Shown piece after piece: positions 26,606 through 34,310 of a stretch of DNA of 64,000 bases. The position numbers and the translations under genes are program-made. Within the stretch, counting starts at the first letter, position 1. Every line of letters begins with the position of its first letter. The notes below the pieces were generated by a model, which did not search any database, was not told the origin of the DNA, and saw only the letters and a list, made by a program, of their open reading frames with translations. This DNA is from Bdellovibrio sp. ZAP7. GTDB lineage: Bacteria; Bdellovibrionota; Bdellovibrionia; Bdellovibrionales; Bdellovibrionaceae. Location: the NCBI RefSeq assembly GCF_006874645.1, contig NZ_CP030082.1:248001-312000 (forward strand), read 5' to 3'.

Positions 26606-27496
26606 ATGAAGAAAATACTCATTTTTCTAACGCTATTCTCCGCGCTTTCTTGCACGTCAAAGCGCGAGTTGGGTACGGAAGGAAATCCCATTCATTTTGC
26701 TCTGGTTCCCGGACAAGATGCAGCCGTTTTGTTAGAAAACGGGAAAATTTTAGAGCAGTGGCTGCGCGATCAAACGAACTTAGTCGTGAAGATTCAAGTT
26801 CCAGCAAATTTCGTTGCTGTTATTGAGGGCTTGGGATCTCAGCGAGTTGATTTCGCGATCATCAATACGTTTGGATATATATTGGCTCACGACAAGTACC
26901 AGGCTAATGCAGTTTTGATTGGTGAAAACAATGGTCGTTCTGAATATTGGGGTCAGATTATTGCGAGAGACCCCAAAATTAAATCTCTTAAAGATATCAA
27001 CGGAAAGAAAATGGCTTACGTCGATCCCGCGTCGACGTCTGGATATGTTCTGCCAGCAACACTTTTAAAGGATGCTGGTGTGAAGCCGAGAGAATTAGTG
27101 TTCGCAGGCAAGCACGACAGCGTTGTCAGCATGGTTTATCAGGGCCAAGTGGATGCGGGAGCAACTTATCATACTCCCGCAGAAGACGGTAAACCTCAGG
27201 ATGCACGCCGTTTGGTGCTCACTCAATTTCCAGATGTTTTTGACAAAGTACGAATCATTGCGATGACGGGATCTATTCCGAGTGATCCGGTTGTATTTCG
27301 TGCGGGATTTCCGGCTGAACAGCAAAAGAAATTGGTGGAAGCGCTTAAGAATTTTTCCGCTTCTCCAAATGGAAAGCAGACTTTGCGTAAGCTTTATCAC
27401 ATTACGAATTTTAAAGACTGTACTGATCAGACATTTGACCCGGTTCGCAAGATCCTGCTCAATCTGGGTAAGAATGCACAGGATCTCGTAAAATAG
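26606..27496 (+). CDS. PhnD/PhnD-like periplasmic binding lipoprotein without a transporter
   Basis: Start ATG 26606 is chosen because AGGG lies upstream of it and it gives a clean lipoprotein signal (LFSALSC). The 296-residue mature-type protein matches phosphonate/phosphite binding proteins: IEGLGSQRVDFAIINTFGYILA, LKDINGKKMAYVDPASTSGYVLP and GQVDAGATYHTP. These normally serve ABC importers, but no permease or ATPase gene is adjacent. It diverges from the Hpt-kinase operon, so it may supply that kinase with a ligand signal (inference). Confidence 0.85.
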   Translation: MKKILIFLTLFSALSCTSKRELGTEGNPIHFALVPGQDAAVLLENGKILEQWLRDQTNLVVKIQVPANFVAVIEGLGSQRVDFAIINTFGYILAHDKYQANAVLIGENNGRSEYWGQIIARDPKIKSLKDINGKKMAYVDPASTSGYVLPATLLKDAGVKPRELVFAGKHDSVVSMVYQGQVDAGATYHTPAEDGKPQDARRLVLTQFPDVFDKVRIIAMTGSIPSDPVVFRAGFPAEQQKKLVEALKNFSASPNGKQTLRKLYHITNFKDCTDQTFDPVRKILLNLGKNAQDLVK

Positions 27497-27528
27497 ATGA
27501 TCTACAATACGGCTTTGCCGAAGTGGCC

Positions 27529-28104
27529 TTAGAACATGAAAGGCAGGCTTACGCTGATCATGCTGACTTTATTGCCGAAGTCATCAAGGCTTGGGATAGA
27601 ACCCCAGTTGCCTGTTCCTTTTGAGTATTTCAGATCCATGTACTCAAAGTTGATTGCGACCAGGAAGATCTTAATTCCTACTCCGAATTTAGGTCCTTTG
27701 GCTTCGTCGAATTTGACGTCAAATATACCGCTTTCCTCGGGATCCAAAGTGCCGCCGGCAACATATCCAGCCCAAAAGCGTAAACCAAGCAGGGGAGTCT
27801 GCACACCAATAATCCCACCGTATGTGCTGGAGGTTGCGTCGGCTTCGTAACCGGTGTTGTCGTGTTTGAATTTTGGTTTGGAATAGGACCCATCGACTCC
27901 CACAAACAGCATGTGATCCACAAAGTGCATGCCCAGTTTTAAATCGACACCCATGCCCTTAGTTGTTGCTTCGGAATTGTCGATGTCGACGTTGCCCTTT
28001 CCGCTTTCATAAAAAACTGCAGGTTCGAAATAGAATCCTGCCGCCATGGATTGCGTGGAAAAAAGAAGAACAGCAGCCGTAAATGCCAACTTCAATAACT
28101 TCAT
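27529..28104 (-). CDS. outer-membrane beta-barrel protein
   Basis: The 191-residue product has a signal peptide (ending SMAA), then alternating amphipathic strands such as AGFYFEPAVFYESG, MLFVGVDGSYSKPKF and VAINFEYMDLKYS, and it ends VSLPFMF with a terminal Phe, typical of BAM-recognised barrels. An eight-stranded OMP_b-brl-like barrel fits its size. Function unknown. It converges on the PhnD-like gene. Confidence 0.82.
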   Translation of the reverse strand: MKLLKLAFTAAVLLFSTQSMAAGFYFEPAVFYESGKGNVDIDNSEATTKGMGVDLKLGMHFVDHMLFVGVDGSYSKPKFKHDNTGYEADATSSTYGGIIGVQTPLLGLRFWAGYVAGGTLDPEESGIFDVKFDEAKGPKFGVGIKIFLVAINFEYMDLKYSKGTGNWGSIPSLDDFGNKVSMISVSLPFMF

Positions 28105-28218
28105 GAGTGACCTCCATGGGAAACAGGTTACTGCGAGTTTGAATTAACGTCGCACTGTGTTTTATCACTCAGTGGACAAGCCCCGCTGTCAAACCGGGGT
28201 GGGTGTTGTGGCGATTTA

Positions 28219-28249
28219 TTGACTTTGGTAGGTGAAACCTGATTATCAT
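28219..28249 (+). promoter_or_regulatory. possible promoter giving a leaderless hmgA transcript
   Basis: TTGACT (28219-28224) and TATCAT (28244-28249) match -35 and -10 elements at 5 of 6 positions each, though the 19-base spacer is long. A start site about 7 bases downstream would fall on the hmgA ATG (28255). No Shine-Dalgarno lies at a usable distance. Confidence 0.35.
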
Positions 28250-28254
28250 GACCT

Positions 28255-29538
28255 ATGGAAAATCAATATTTGTCAGGATTCGGAAATCATTTTTCTTCAG
28301 AGGCTCGTCCCGGTGCTTTGCCTGTGGATCAAAATTCTCCACAAAAAGTAGCTATGGGACTTTATGCGGAACAACTAAGTGGTTCTGCATTCACAGCGCC
28401 AAGACATCATAATCTTTATTCCTGGCTATATCGTATTCGTCCATCTGTTGTTCATAAAGCTTTTGTACCGTTGCAAGAACTGACGGCGAAAACTTTCATG
28501 AAACCTCAACACATCAATCCCAATCAAATGCGTTGGAATCCTTTGGCAGCATCAGGCGATGCTGATTTCGTTGAAGGAATTCGTACAGTTTGTGGAGCGG
28601 GTGGTGCCGAAGATCATCGCGGTATTGATGTGCATTTGTATTCTTTCAATAAAGCCATGGGGAAACGCTACTTCATGAATGCTGATGGAGATTTCCTATT
28701 CGTTCCTCAATCCGGATCGATTCAGTTGAAAACTGAAGTCGGCGTGATTGAAGCAGAGCCGGGCGAAATCGCTGTGGTTCCACGTGGAATGAAATTCCAG
28801 GTGAACCCATTGGGTGCTGGTAAATGCACAGGTTATATCGGTGAAAATTTCGGCAGTCCTTTTCAGCTTCCTGAATTGGGTCCGATTGGTGCAAATGGTT
28901 TAGCTCACCGTCGTCACTTCCTGACACCCAAAGCAGCTTTCGAAGATTTGGAAGGCCAATTTGAATTGGTCGGAAAATTCGCGGGTCAGTTGTGGGCGGC
29001 AGAAATGACTCATTCACCACTGGATGTGGTGGCTTGGCATGGGAACTACGTTTCCTACAAATACGATCTAAGAAAATTCAACGTTATCAATACCGTCAGC
29101 TTCGATCATCCAGATCCCTCTATCTTCACGGTGCTGACTTCTCCAAGTGAGACGCCAGGAACAGCGAACGTGGATTTTGCGATCTTCCCACCACGCTGGA
29201 TGGTGGCGGAAAATACTTTCCGTCCTCCGTATTTCCATCGCAATTGCATGAGTGAATACATGGGTTTGATTTACGGCGAGTACGACGCGAAAACGGCTGG
29301 CGGCTTTGTTCCTGGCGGCGGCAGTCTTCATAACTTCTATTCCGCGCATGGACCGGATGTGGATGCTTTTGAAAAAGCCAGCAATGCGGATCTGAAGCCG
29401 ATTCGTTTGACGGCCACAATGGCGTTCATGTTTGAATCGCGCTCTCCGTATCGAGTGACTGATTTCGCAATGGGGAAAGATTTCTTGCAGGCAGATTATC
29501 AATCTTGCTGGCAGGGTTTTAAAAAGTATTTCAAATAG
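28255..29538 (+). CDS. hmgA: homogentisate 1,2-dioxygenase
   Basis: This 427-residue Fe(II) enzyme opens the ring of homogentisate to maleylacetoacetate. The family text is clear: QYLSGFGNHFSSEARPGALP at the start, GLYAEQLSGSAFTAPR, FVPQSGSIQLKTEVGVIEAEPG region, and the iron site FHRNCMSEYMGLIYGEYD with SLHNFYSAHGPD. Length is typical (about 430-440). Together with maiA and the FAH-like gene it makes a lower tyrosine pathway. No ribosome site is evident. Confidence 0.97.
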   Translation: MENQYLSGFGNHFSSEARPGALPVDQNSPQKVAMGLYAEQLSGSAFTAPRHHNLYSWLYRIRPSVVHKAFVPLQELTAKTFMKPQHINPNQMRWNPLAASGDADFVEGIRTVCGAGGAEDHRGIDVHLYSFNKAMGKRYFMNADGDFLFVPQSGSIQLKTEVGVIEAEPGEIAVVPRGMKFQVNPLGAGKCTGYIGENFGSPFQLPELGPIGANGLAHRRHFLTPKAAFEDLEGQFELVGKFAGQLWAAEMTHSPLDVVAWHGNYVSYKYDLRKFNVINTVSFDHPDPSIFTVLTSPSETPGTANVDFAIFPPRWMVAENTFRPPYFHRNCMSEYMGLIYGEYDAKTAGGFVPGGGSLHNFYSAHGPDVDAFEKASNADLKPIRLTATMAFMFESRSPYRVTDFAMGKDFLQADYQSCWQGFKKYFK

Positions 29539-29561
29539 ACTGAGTTTAAAATTTAAAAAAT

Positions 29562-29591
29562 AAAAAAGGGCTCTTTGTGGAGCCCTTTTTT
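29562..29591. terminator. bidirectional intrinsic terminator after hmgA
   Basis: A perfect 12-bp stem, AAAAAAGGGCTC (29562-29573) with GAGCCCTTTTTT (29580-29591), has a 6-base loop. It serves hmgA and the convergent gene ending at 29591, whose stop codon lies in the T run. Confidence 0.92.
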
Positions 29592-30115
29592 TATTTTTCT
29601 AAATTTGAAAGCAAAGTTTCGATTCGGCTGGCAAGTTCCTGAGTCTCAGGATTTTGGCGCATTTCTTCGAACTGTGTGAACGGGATGCGATCGTTATTTG
29701 CTAGGCCTATGCTCGCAAAATAATTGTCGGGATTATCAAAGTGAAGAATGAAACCTTCATTGTCTCGCTCAACCGTTACTGATTGGTGCAGATCCGTGAT
29801 GCTTTGTTCAAGCATGTCCACCGCGTCTTCTGTCAGCTCCAAGTTGATATTGCGATGAACCACTTCACCTGTTGTTGGCGGAGTTGCCATCGGGGTCCCG
29901 TTCGGCGTAGCGGCTATGTTTGCCTCCGCTGTTTCAGGAGGTGGTGGAATATCCCCGCCGGGAAGTTCATTGTTTTGTCCAGGGGCAGCGCTGTCCTCAG
30001 CAGCCACCTGTGCGATTTCGGTTCCTGCAGATGTAGGATTTGGAGTGGTGAATTTAAAAACTCCCCAGCCCACCAAAATACCCAAAGCGAATGCGATTAA
30101 TAAATCCTTGTTCAT
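29591..30115 (-). CDS. membrane-anchored protein with proline-rich linker
   Basis: ATG 30115 gives a 174-residue protein with one N-terminal membrane helix (LLIAFALGILVGWGVFKF), an Ala/Pro/Glu-rich linker of about 65 residues and a folded C-terminal domain of about 85 residues. The pattern (helix, linker, small periplasmic domain) recalls GspC-like or PDZ-like anchors, but I cannot see a firm motif. It diverges from the quinone oxidoreductase gene with a palindrome between them. Confidence 0.65.
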   Translation of the reverse strand: MNKDLLIAFALGILVGWGVFKFTTPNPTSAGTEIAQVAAEDSAAPGQNNELPGGDIPPPPETAEANIAATPNGTPMATPPTTGEVVHRNINLELTEDAVDMLEQSITDLHQSVTVERDNEGFILHFDNPDNYFASIGLANNDRIPFTQFEEMRQNPETQELASRIETLLSNLEK

Positions 30116-30194
30116 GAGCCCGATATTAGGCACCTCGACAAAAAAGGCAATAGGCTTTGTCTTATTTGCACGATTCTTAATGAATATCCTACGT

Positions 30195-30216
30195 CTGACA
30201 AATCGGGATTTGTCAG
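30195..30216. promoter_or_regulatory. perfect 9-bp palindrome (candidate operator)
   Basis: CTGACAAAT (30195-30203) and ATTTGTCAG (30208-30216) are exact inverted copies around CGGG. The site lies midway between the divergent genes starting at 30115 and about 30276, where a dimeric repressor would control one or both. A TetR- or MarR-like regulator is plausible, but none is encoded next to it. Confidence 0.55.
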
Positions 30217-30275
30217 GATGGCGCGGGTCTTTACTATCAGTCCGTGTTTATTTATGGTTAAGACTGAGGTGCATG

Positions 30276-31256
30276 ATGAAGGTTATTGAAATCACTCGGC
30301 CCGGCGGCCCCGAGGTACTGGCAGTTGCCGATCGCCCGGTTCCTAAACCCGCTGATAATGAAGTTCTGATAAAAGTAAAAGCGGCGGGAGTGAACCGACC
30401 TGACTGTGCCCAGCGCCAGGGAACGTACCCACCTCCACCGGGGGCTTCGGATCTTTTGGGCTTGGAAGTGGCTGGTGAAATTGTGGAAGTCGGTCCCAAG
30501 GTCACCCGCTGGAGCAAAGGTGATCCGGTCTGTGCTTTGGTTTCCGGTGGAGGCTACGCAGAATATGTGGTTGCCCCGGCGGGACAGTGTTTGCCTATTC
30601 CTTATGATTTAGATTTCACCCATGCAGCAGCTTTGCCAGAAACTTTTTTCACAGTGTGGACCAACGTATTTGAAAGTGGTCAGTTGAAAAAGGGCGAGAC
30701 GATTCTGGTTCATGGTGGTTCCGGTGGTATTGGAACTACGGCTATTCAATTAGCGCATCAAATGGGAGCCCGAGTTTTCACGACGGTGGGAAAAGAATCC
30801 GCTGTAAAACCTTGCCAGGATTTAGGCGCAGAAAAAGTCATTCAATACAAAAAAGAAGACTTTGTCGCCGTCGTTAAAGAAGCGACCGGTGGCAAAGGCG
30901 TCGACGTTATTTTAGATATGGTGGGCGGGGAGTATTTTCCTCGCAATATCGAGTGCCTGTCCCCGCTGGGGCGTCTGGTGCAAATCGCGACCTTGCAAGG
31001 TGCGACGGCAACTTTTGACTTAAGAAAAATGATGGCGAAAAGGTTGGTGATCACAGGATCCACTTTGCGCCCTCGCTCGGTGGAAGAAAAAGCCCGAATT
31101 GCCAAAAGTTTAGAAGATCATGTGTGGCCGTTATTAAATAAAGGACGACTAAAGCCCGTTATTTTCAGAGAGTTTAAACTTGAACAAGCCCGTGAAGCTC
31201 ATGAACTGATGGAATCCAGTGCGCATACTGGAAAAATCGTATTGAACGTCAATTAA
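30276..31256 (+). CDS. NAD(P)H:quinone oxidoreductase (zinc-independent MDR family)
   Basis: The 326-residue enzyme belongs to the PIG3/QOR-type medium-chain reductases. Seen: MKVIEITRPGGPEVL start, KAAGVNRPDCAQRQGTYPPP, the LGLEVAGEI block, and the NADPH site VHGGSGGIGTTAIQLAHQMG. No catalytic zinc ligands are present. ATG 30273 and 30276 are both possible; 30276 has the better spacing from GAGG. It likely reduces quinones or reactive carbonyls and follows the palindrome at 30195. Confidence 0.93.
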   Translation: MKVIEITRPGGPEVLAVADRPVPKPADNEVLIKVKAAGVNRPDCAQRQGTYPPPPGASDLLGLEVAGEIVEVGPKVTRWSKGDPVCALVSGGGYAEYVVAPAGQCLPIPYDLDFTHAAALPETFFTVWTNVFESGQLKKGETILVHGGSGGIGTTAIQLAHQMGARVFTTVGKESAVKPCQDLGAEKVIQYKKEDFVAVVKEATGGKGVDVILDMVGGEYFPRNIECLSPLGRLVQIATLQGATATFDLRKMMAKRLVITGSTLRPRSVEEKARIAKSLEDHVWPLLNKGRLKPVIFREFKLEQAREAHELMESSAHTGKIVLNVN

Positions 31257-31272
31257 CTTATCGGAGGTCTTA

Positions 31273-31968
31273 ATGGTCTTCTCGCCCGCCGGAGGTTTAT
31301 CTGTCCTGCTTTTCATGGCGGTGGTTATTGGCGTTTGTATTATGTTTATCGGTGCTGTTGGCGTGGCCAGTGAGCGGTTGGAGTTTTCCGTAAACCGCGA
31401 AGTTATCAAAGTTACGTTGCTTACTTTGTTGTGGCTCGCATTCGGTACATTTCTAACGTACACCAAAATCTTTCAGTTTCGTCCTTATCCCGTGGCTCTG
31501 GCATATTTCATTCTTGTGTTATTGTTGTCGATTGGCCTTGCTTTATCACGCTATGGAAATCGCCTGGCCTTGAGCCTTTCATTATCTGCCTTGGTTTTGT
31601 TTCACGGCTTTCGTCTGCCCTTGGAAATAATTTTTCATCAGTGGGCCGAGCAGGGAACTATGCCAGCCACCATGACTTGGACGGGATATAATTTTGATAT
31701 TGTGGCGGGAATAATGGCGCTGATGATTGCTCCCTTTGCGAATAGTCACAGATGCCTTGCGTGGGTATTTAATATCGTCGGATTTGCTTTGGCTGTGAAT
31801 GCCGTCTATGTCGGAGTGATGTCGTCACCCTTGCCATTTGCCTGGCAGATCGAGCCTCGGCTTTTACTCCTGTATCATATTCCCTACTTCTTAGTGATGC
31901 CTGTCTGCGTGGGAGGCGGAATCGCGGGTCATGTGATTTTGACAAAGGCCTTGTTGTACCGTGCTTAA
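31273..31968 (+). CDS. seven-helix membrane protein of unknown function
   Basis: The 231-residue protein has about seven hydrophobic helices and few charged residues, beginning 16 bases after the quinone oxidoreductase stop with a CGGAGG ribosome site. The HGFRLPLEIIFHQWAEQG segment with conserved-looking His and charged residues between helices is notable. No known transporter motif is seen. Likely co-transcribed with the upstream gene. Confidence 0.7.
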   Translation: MVFSPAGGLSVLLFMAVVIGVCIMFIGAVGVASERLEFSVNREVIKVTLLTLLWLAFGTFLTYTKIFQFRPYPVALAYFILVLLLSIGLALSRYGNRLALSLSLSALVLFHGFRLPLEIIFHQWAEQGTMPATMTWTGYNFDIVAGIMALMIAPFANSHRCLAWVFNIVGFALAVNAVYVGVMSSPLPFAWQIEPRLLLLYHIPYFLVMPVCVGGGIAGHVILTKALLYRA

Positions 31969-31999
31969 CTTCTGAAAATGAGTGTTGGGGAGGGCATCG

Positions 32000-32431
32000 A
32001 TGGAATCCCAAAAACAACAGGAAACAGATTTTATTTCTCCAACGGGAGCTTTGAGTTTTTCTGAATTCATTGCCTCACTGGAACAAACCCTGGTCGACTA
32101 TTGCCGTGTGGATCTTTTGGAAGGCCGATTGATTTTTGTTGCTGATGATGGCGAGGTCTATTCGGATACTCTTGATATAAAATCCGATATTGCAGAAAAA
32201 TTTGATGATGGTGGGGTACGCCAAGCCATTCTGGATAACCAATTGGATCGCCTAAGTTTTAAAGATTTCGTCTCGGCACTGATGAGCAGCGGAGTTGTGA
32301 GTTACACAATTCATCTTTCCGGAAATAAAGTAATCTATTTTGGAAAAAACGGTGATTGTTGCTATGAGAATCTTAAATTAAAACCAGGTGGCGCTCGACG
32401 TCCAGCACTGGGGACTTCAGCGGTTCAATAG
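32000..32431 (+). CDS. DUF1398-like protein with an internal duplication
   Basis: Start ATG 32000 follows GGGGAGGG. The 143-residue protein contains two copies of the same unit: residues 18-59 (SFSEFIASLEQ then RLIFVADDGEVYSDTL) and 85-126 (SFKDFVSALMS then KVIYFGKNGDCCYENL). The second copy matches the DUF1398 (E. coli YbcV-like) pattern of GVxxYxVxxxxxxVxYxGxNG. A related single-copy protein is at 43474. Its 3' end runs antisense to the rsmG end for 59 bases. Function of the family is unknown. Confidence 0.75.
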   Translation: MESQKQQETDFISPTGALSFSEFIASLEQTLVDYCRVDLLEGRLIFVADDGEVYSDTLDIKSDIAEKFDDGGVRQAILDNQLDRLSFKDFVSALMSSGVVSYTIHLSGNKVIYFGKNGDCCYENLKLKPGGARRPALGTSAVQ

Positions 32432-32984
32432 TCACAACCAGATCTTTAAATTTTTTGCGAGCTAACAATAGCTCTTCATCGATCTTTTCTTTACGCGCTT
32501 TCAAAAGGAAGTACTTTCCTTTTTTTGCGTAATAAGTGCGGCTGACATCCAAGATCACATCAACCGGTTTAAAACCGCGTGCTGTGACTACATCGACGGC
32601 CCCAAGGTCCTTAGGGATTTCTCCGTGTACGTGAAGATTCGGTGCGATCTTTTTGCAATTGTTCAAAAAGTTTTGTTTAAGAACGCTTTTTTCGTACAAG
32701 TGAAATTGAACTTCCGGAAATTGAATAGCGTAAATAACGCCAGGCAAACCACCGCCGGAACCAAAGTCGGCTGCGACCTTGATGTTCTTTGGAAAGTATT
32801 TAAGCGGCAGCAAGCAATCAACGACGTGGTTATCCAGCAGTTCATCAAAAGTCATTTTGCGGCTGATAAGGTTCAGCTCCTCGTTGGAACTCCAAAGAAG
32901 ATCGATATAACTTTTCAGCTTATCAAGGGCCTCTTTACGGAAACCTAAATCCAAAATCGTGGGGATGCGTTGCTCAAATGACAT
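32373..32984 (-). CDS. rsmG: 16S rRNA (guanine-527 N7)-methyltransferase
   Basis: The 203-residue enzyme methylates G527 of 16S rRNA. The SAM motif VAADFGSGGGLPGVIYAI and the upstream LNLISRKMTFDELLDNHVVDCLLPL segment are diagnostic, with VTARGF later. Length is typical of RsmG (about 207). Here it is not beside mnmG or parA as in many genomes; it follows a membrane-anchored protein gene by 15 bases. Confidence 0.95.
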   Translation of the reverse strand: MSFEQRIPTILDLGFRKEALDKLKSYIDLLWSSNEELNLISRKMTFDELLDNHVVDCLLPLKYFPKNIKVAADFGSGGGLPGVIYAIQFPEVQFHLYEKSVLKQNFLNNCKKIAPNLHVHGEIPKDLGAVDVVTARGFKPVDVILDVSRTYYAKKGKYFLLKARKEKIDEELLLARKKFKDLVVTIEPLKSPVLDVERHLVLI

Positions 32985-32999
32985 GGGCCCCCTTATACC

Positions 33000-33653
33000 T
33001 TATGGGCTGTTTTTTGGTAGTTCCTTTTGCACGAATAGAAAGAAATCACGATCGTTGTACTTTCGTAGGAAAAAATACAACTGCTTGGGATCCTTCATCT
33101 TTCTGTGAATCTCGCGGACTGAAACCGGGGTCACGCAATCCAGGGTCAGGCGTTGTTGTTGGTCGCAGTATTCGGGTACGACTTCGTCCCCATTAAAGGG
33201 CATGGTTGTGATCGTGATATGAGCTTTTTGGGTCGGCTCAATCTTGCTGCTGATAAACTTGTTGGCCGATAATTCATTGGCCTGGTCATGAGGCATTTTA
33301 ATCCAGCACGGTTTTGGGCAATTCTGGATTTCCTCTGTTGAGGCTTCCAACCCGTTTTGGATGATGTGAACGGGGATCTGCAGCTTTTTGTAGTACTCTT
33401 CCATGAAATGGGTCATCAGCAGTTGGGTATCGGGTGTTTCTGGCAACACGCCCCAAATCACATAATGGTTCTGTTGAAGATCTGGAAAAATTCGCAAGAC
33501 CGTGTGGCTGGCGATATTACGTTGATCGGCGCTGATAACAGTCGGGCGGATCAGGGGCTCCGAACGAAGGCTGACTCCTTTGCGGACCAAATAGATCATG
33601 CAAAAGGTAATGATGATGAAAACCAGGCCTAGGATGGTGAATATCTTCTTCAT
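33000..33653 (-). CDS. membrane-anchored protein of unknown function
   Basis: The 217-residue protein has an N-terminal membrane helix (about 4-24) and a periplasmic domain with four cysteines, in NCPKPCW, PEYCDQQ and LDCVTP, likely two disulfides. The rest is mixed alpha/beta with a basic C-terminus. It is upstream of rsmG with a 15-base gap, so both are probably one transcript. No family recognised. Confidence 0.7.
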   Translation of the reverse strand: MKKIFTILGLVFIIITFCMIYLVRKGVSLRSEPLIRPTVISADQRNIASHTVLRIFPDLQQNHYVIWGVLPETPDTQLLMTHFMEEYYKKLQIPVHIIQNGLEASTEEIQNCPKPCWIKMPHDQANELSANKFISSKIEPTQKAHITITTMPFNGDEVVPEYCDQQQRLTLDCVTPVSVREIHRKMKDPKQLYFFLRKYNDRDFFLFVQKELPKNSP

Positions 33654-33747
33654 ACTTAAGCGCAGACTAGGATCTCACGGCCCTTGAAGTCAAGACGTGA
33701 CGGGCCTTCCGGAAAGAAGTAAACCCAGATGATCAAAGGAGTATTCC

Positions 33748-34245
33748 ATGGCGTCTATCACACTTAAAGGCAACCCAGTTCAAACATCCGGTCAGATTCC
33801 TGCTAAAGGATCTGTAGCTAAAGATTTTAAATTGGTTCGTAACGATCTTTCTGAAGTAAGTCTTGCGGACTATGCTGGTAAAAAGAAAGTTCTTAATATC
33901 TTCCCAAGCATTGATACTGCAACTTGCGCAACTTCTGTACGTCACTTTAATCAGGACGCAACCAAGCTTGCTAACACAGTTGTATTGAACATCTCTATGG
34001 ACCTGCCATTCGCACAAACTCGTTTTTGCGGTATCGAAGGCATCAAAAACTCTGAATCACTATCTGCTTTCCGCAGCACATTTGGTAAGGACTGGGGCTT
34101 GGATATCACGGATTCTCCTCTGAAAGGTCTTCTTTCACGAGTTGTGATCACTTTGTCTGAAGATAACAAGGTTTTGCATGCGGAACAGGTTTCTGAGATT
34201 GCTCACGAGCCGAACTACGACGCAGCTTTGTCTTCTCTTCGCTAG
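33748..34245 (+). CDS. tpx: thiol peroxidase
   Basis: The 165-residue atypical 2-Cys peroxiredoxin reduces alkyl hydroperoxides using thioredoxin. Peroxidatic Cys60 lies in SIDTATCATSVR and resolving Cys94 in RFCGIEGIKN, the spacing of E. coli Tpx. SD AAAGGAG is upstream of the ATG. It is a single gene with its own leader; the small hairpin region at 34263 follows. Confidence 0.97.
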   Translation: MASITLKGNPVQTSGQIPAKGSVAKDFKLVRNDLSEVSLADYAGKKKVLNIFPSIDTATCATSVRHFNQDATKLANTVVLNISMDLPFAQTRFCGIEGIKNSESLSAFRSTFGKDWGLDITDSPLKGLLSRVVITLSEDNKVLHAEQVSEIAHEPNYDAALSSLR

Positions 34246-34262
34246 TATTTTTTATAAAAGCA

Positions 34263-34288
34263 GCGGCCTCGGTGCAGATTGAGGCCGC
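34263..34288 (+). promoter_or_regulatory. stable hairpin in the leader of the 34310 helicase gene
   Basis: GCGGCCTC (34263-34270) pairs perfectly with GAGGCCGC (34281-34288) around a 10-base loop. No T run follows on the plus strand, so it is not a standard tpx terminator. It sits directly before the UUCG hairpin of the helicase start. Confidence 0.5.
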
Positions 34289-34294
34289 CTGTGA

Positions 34295-34310
34295 TAGACC
34301 TTCGGGTCTA
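34295..34310 (+). promoter_or_regulatory. UUCG tetraloop hairpin ending on the helicase start codon
   Basis: TAGACC (34295-34300), the loop TTCG and GGTCTA (34305-34310) form a perfect 6-bp stem with the extra-stable C(UUCG)G loop. The last paired base is the A of the ATG at 34310. No free Shine-Dalgarno is visible, so initiation should depend on opening this stem. Confidence 0.6.
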
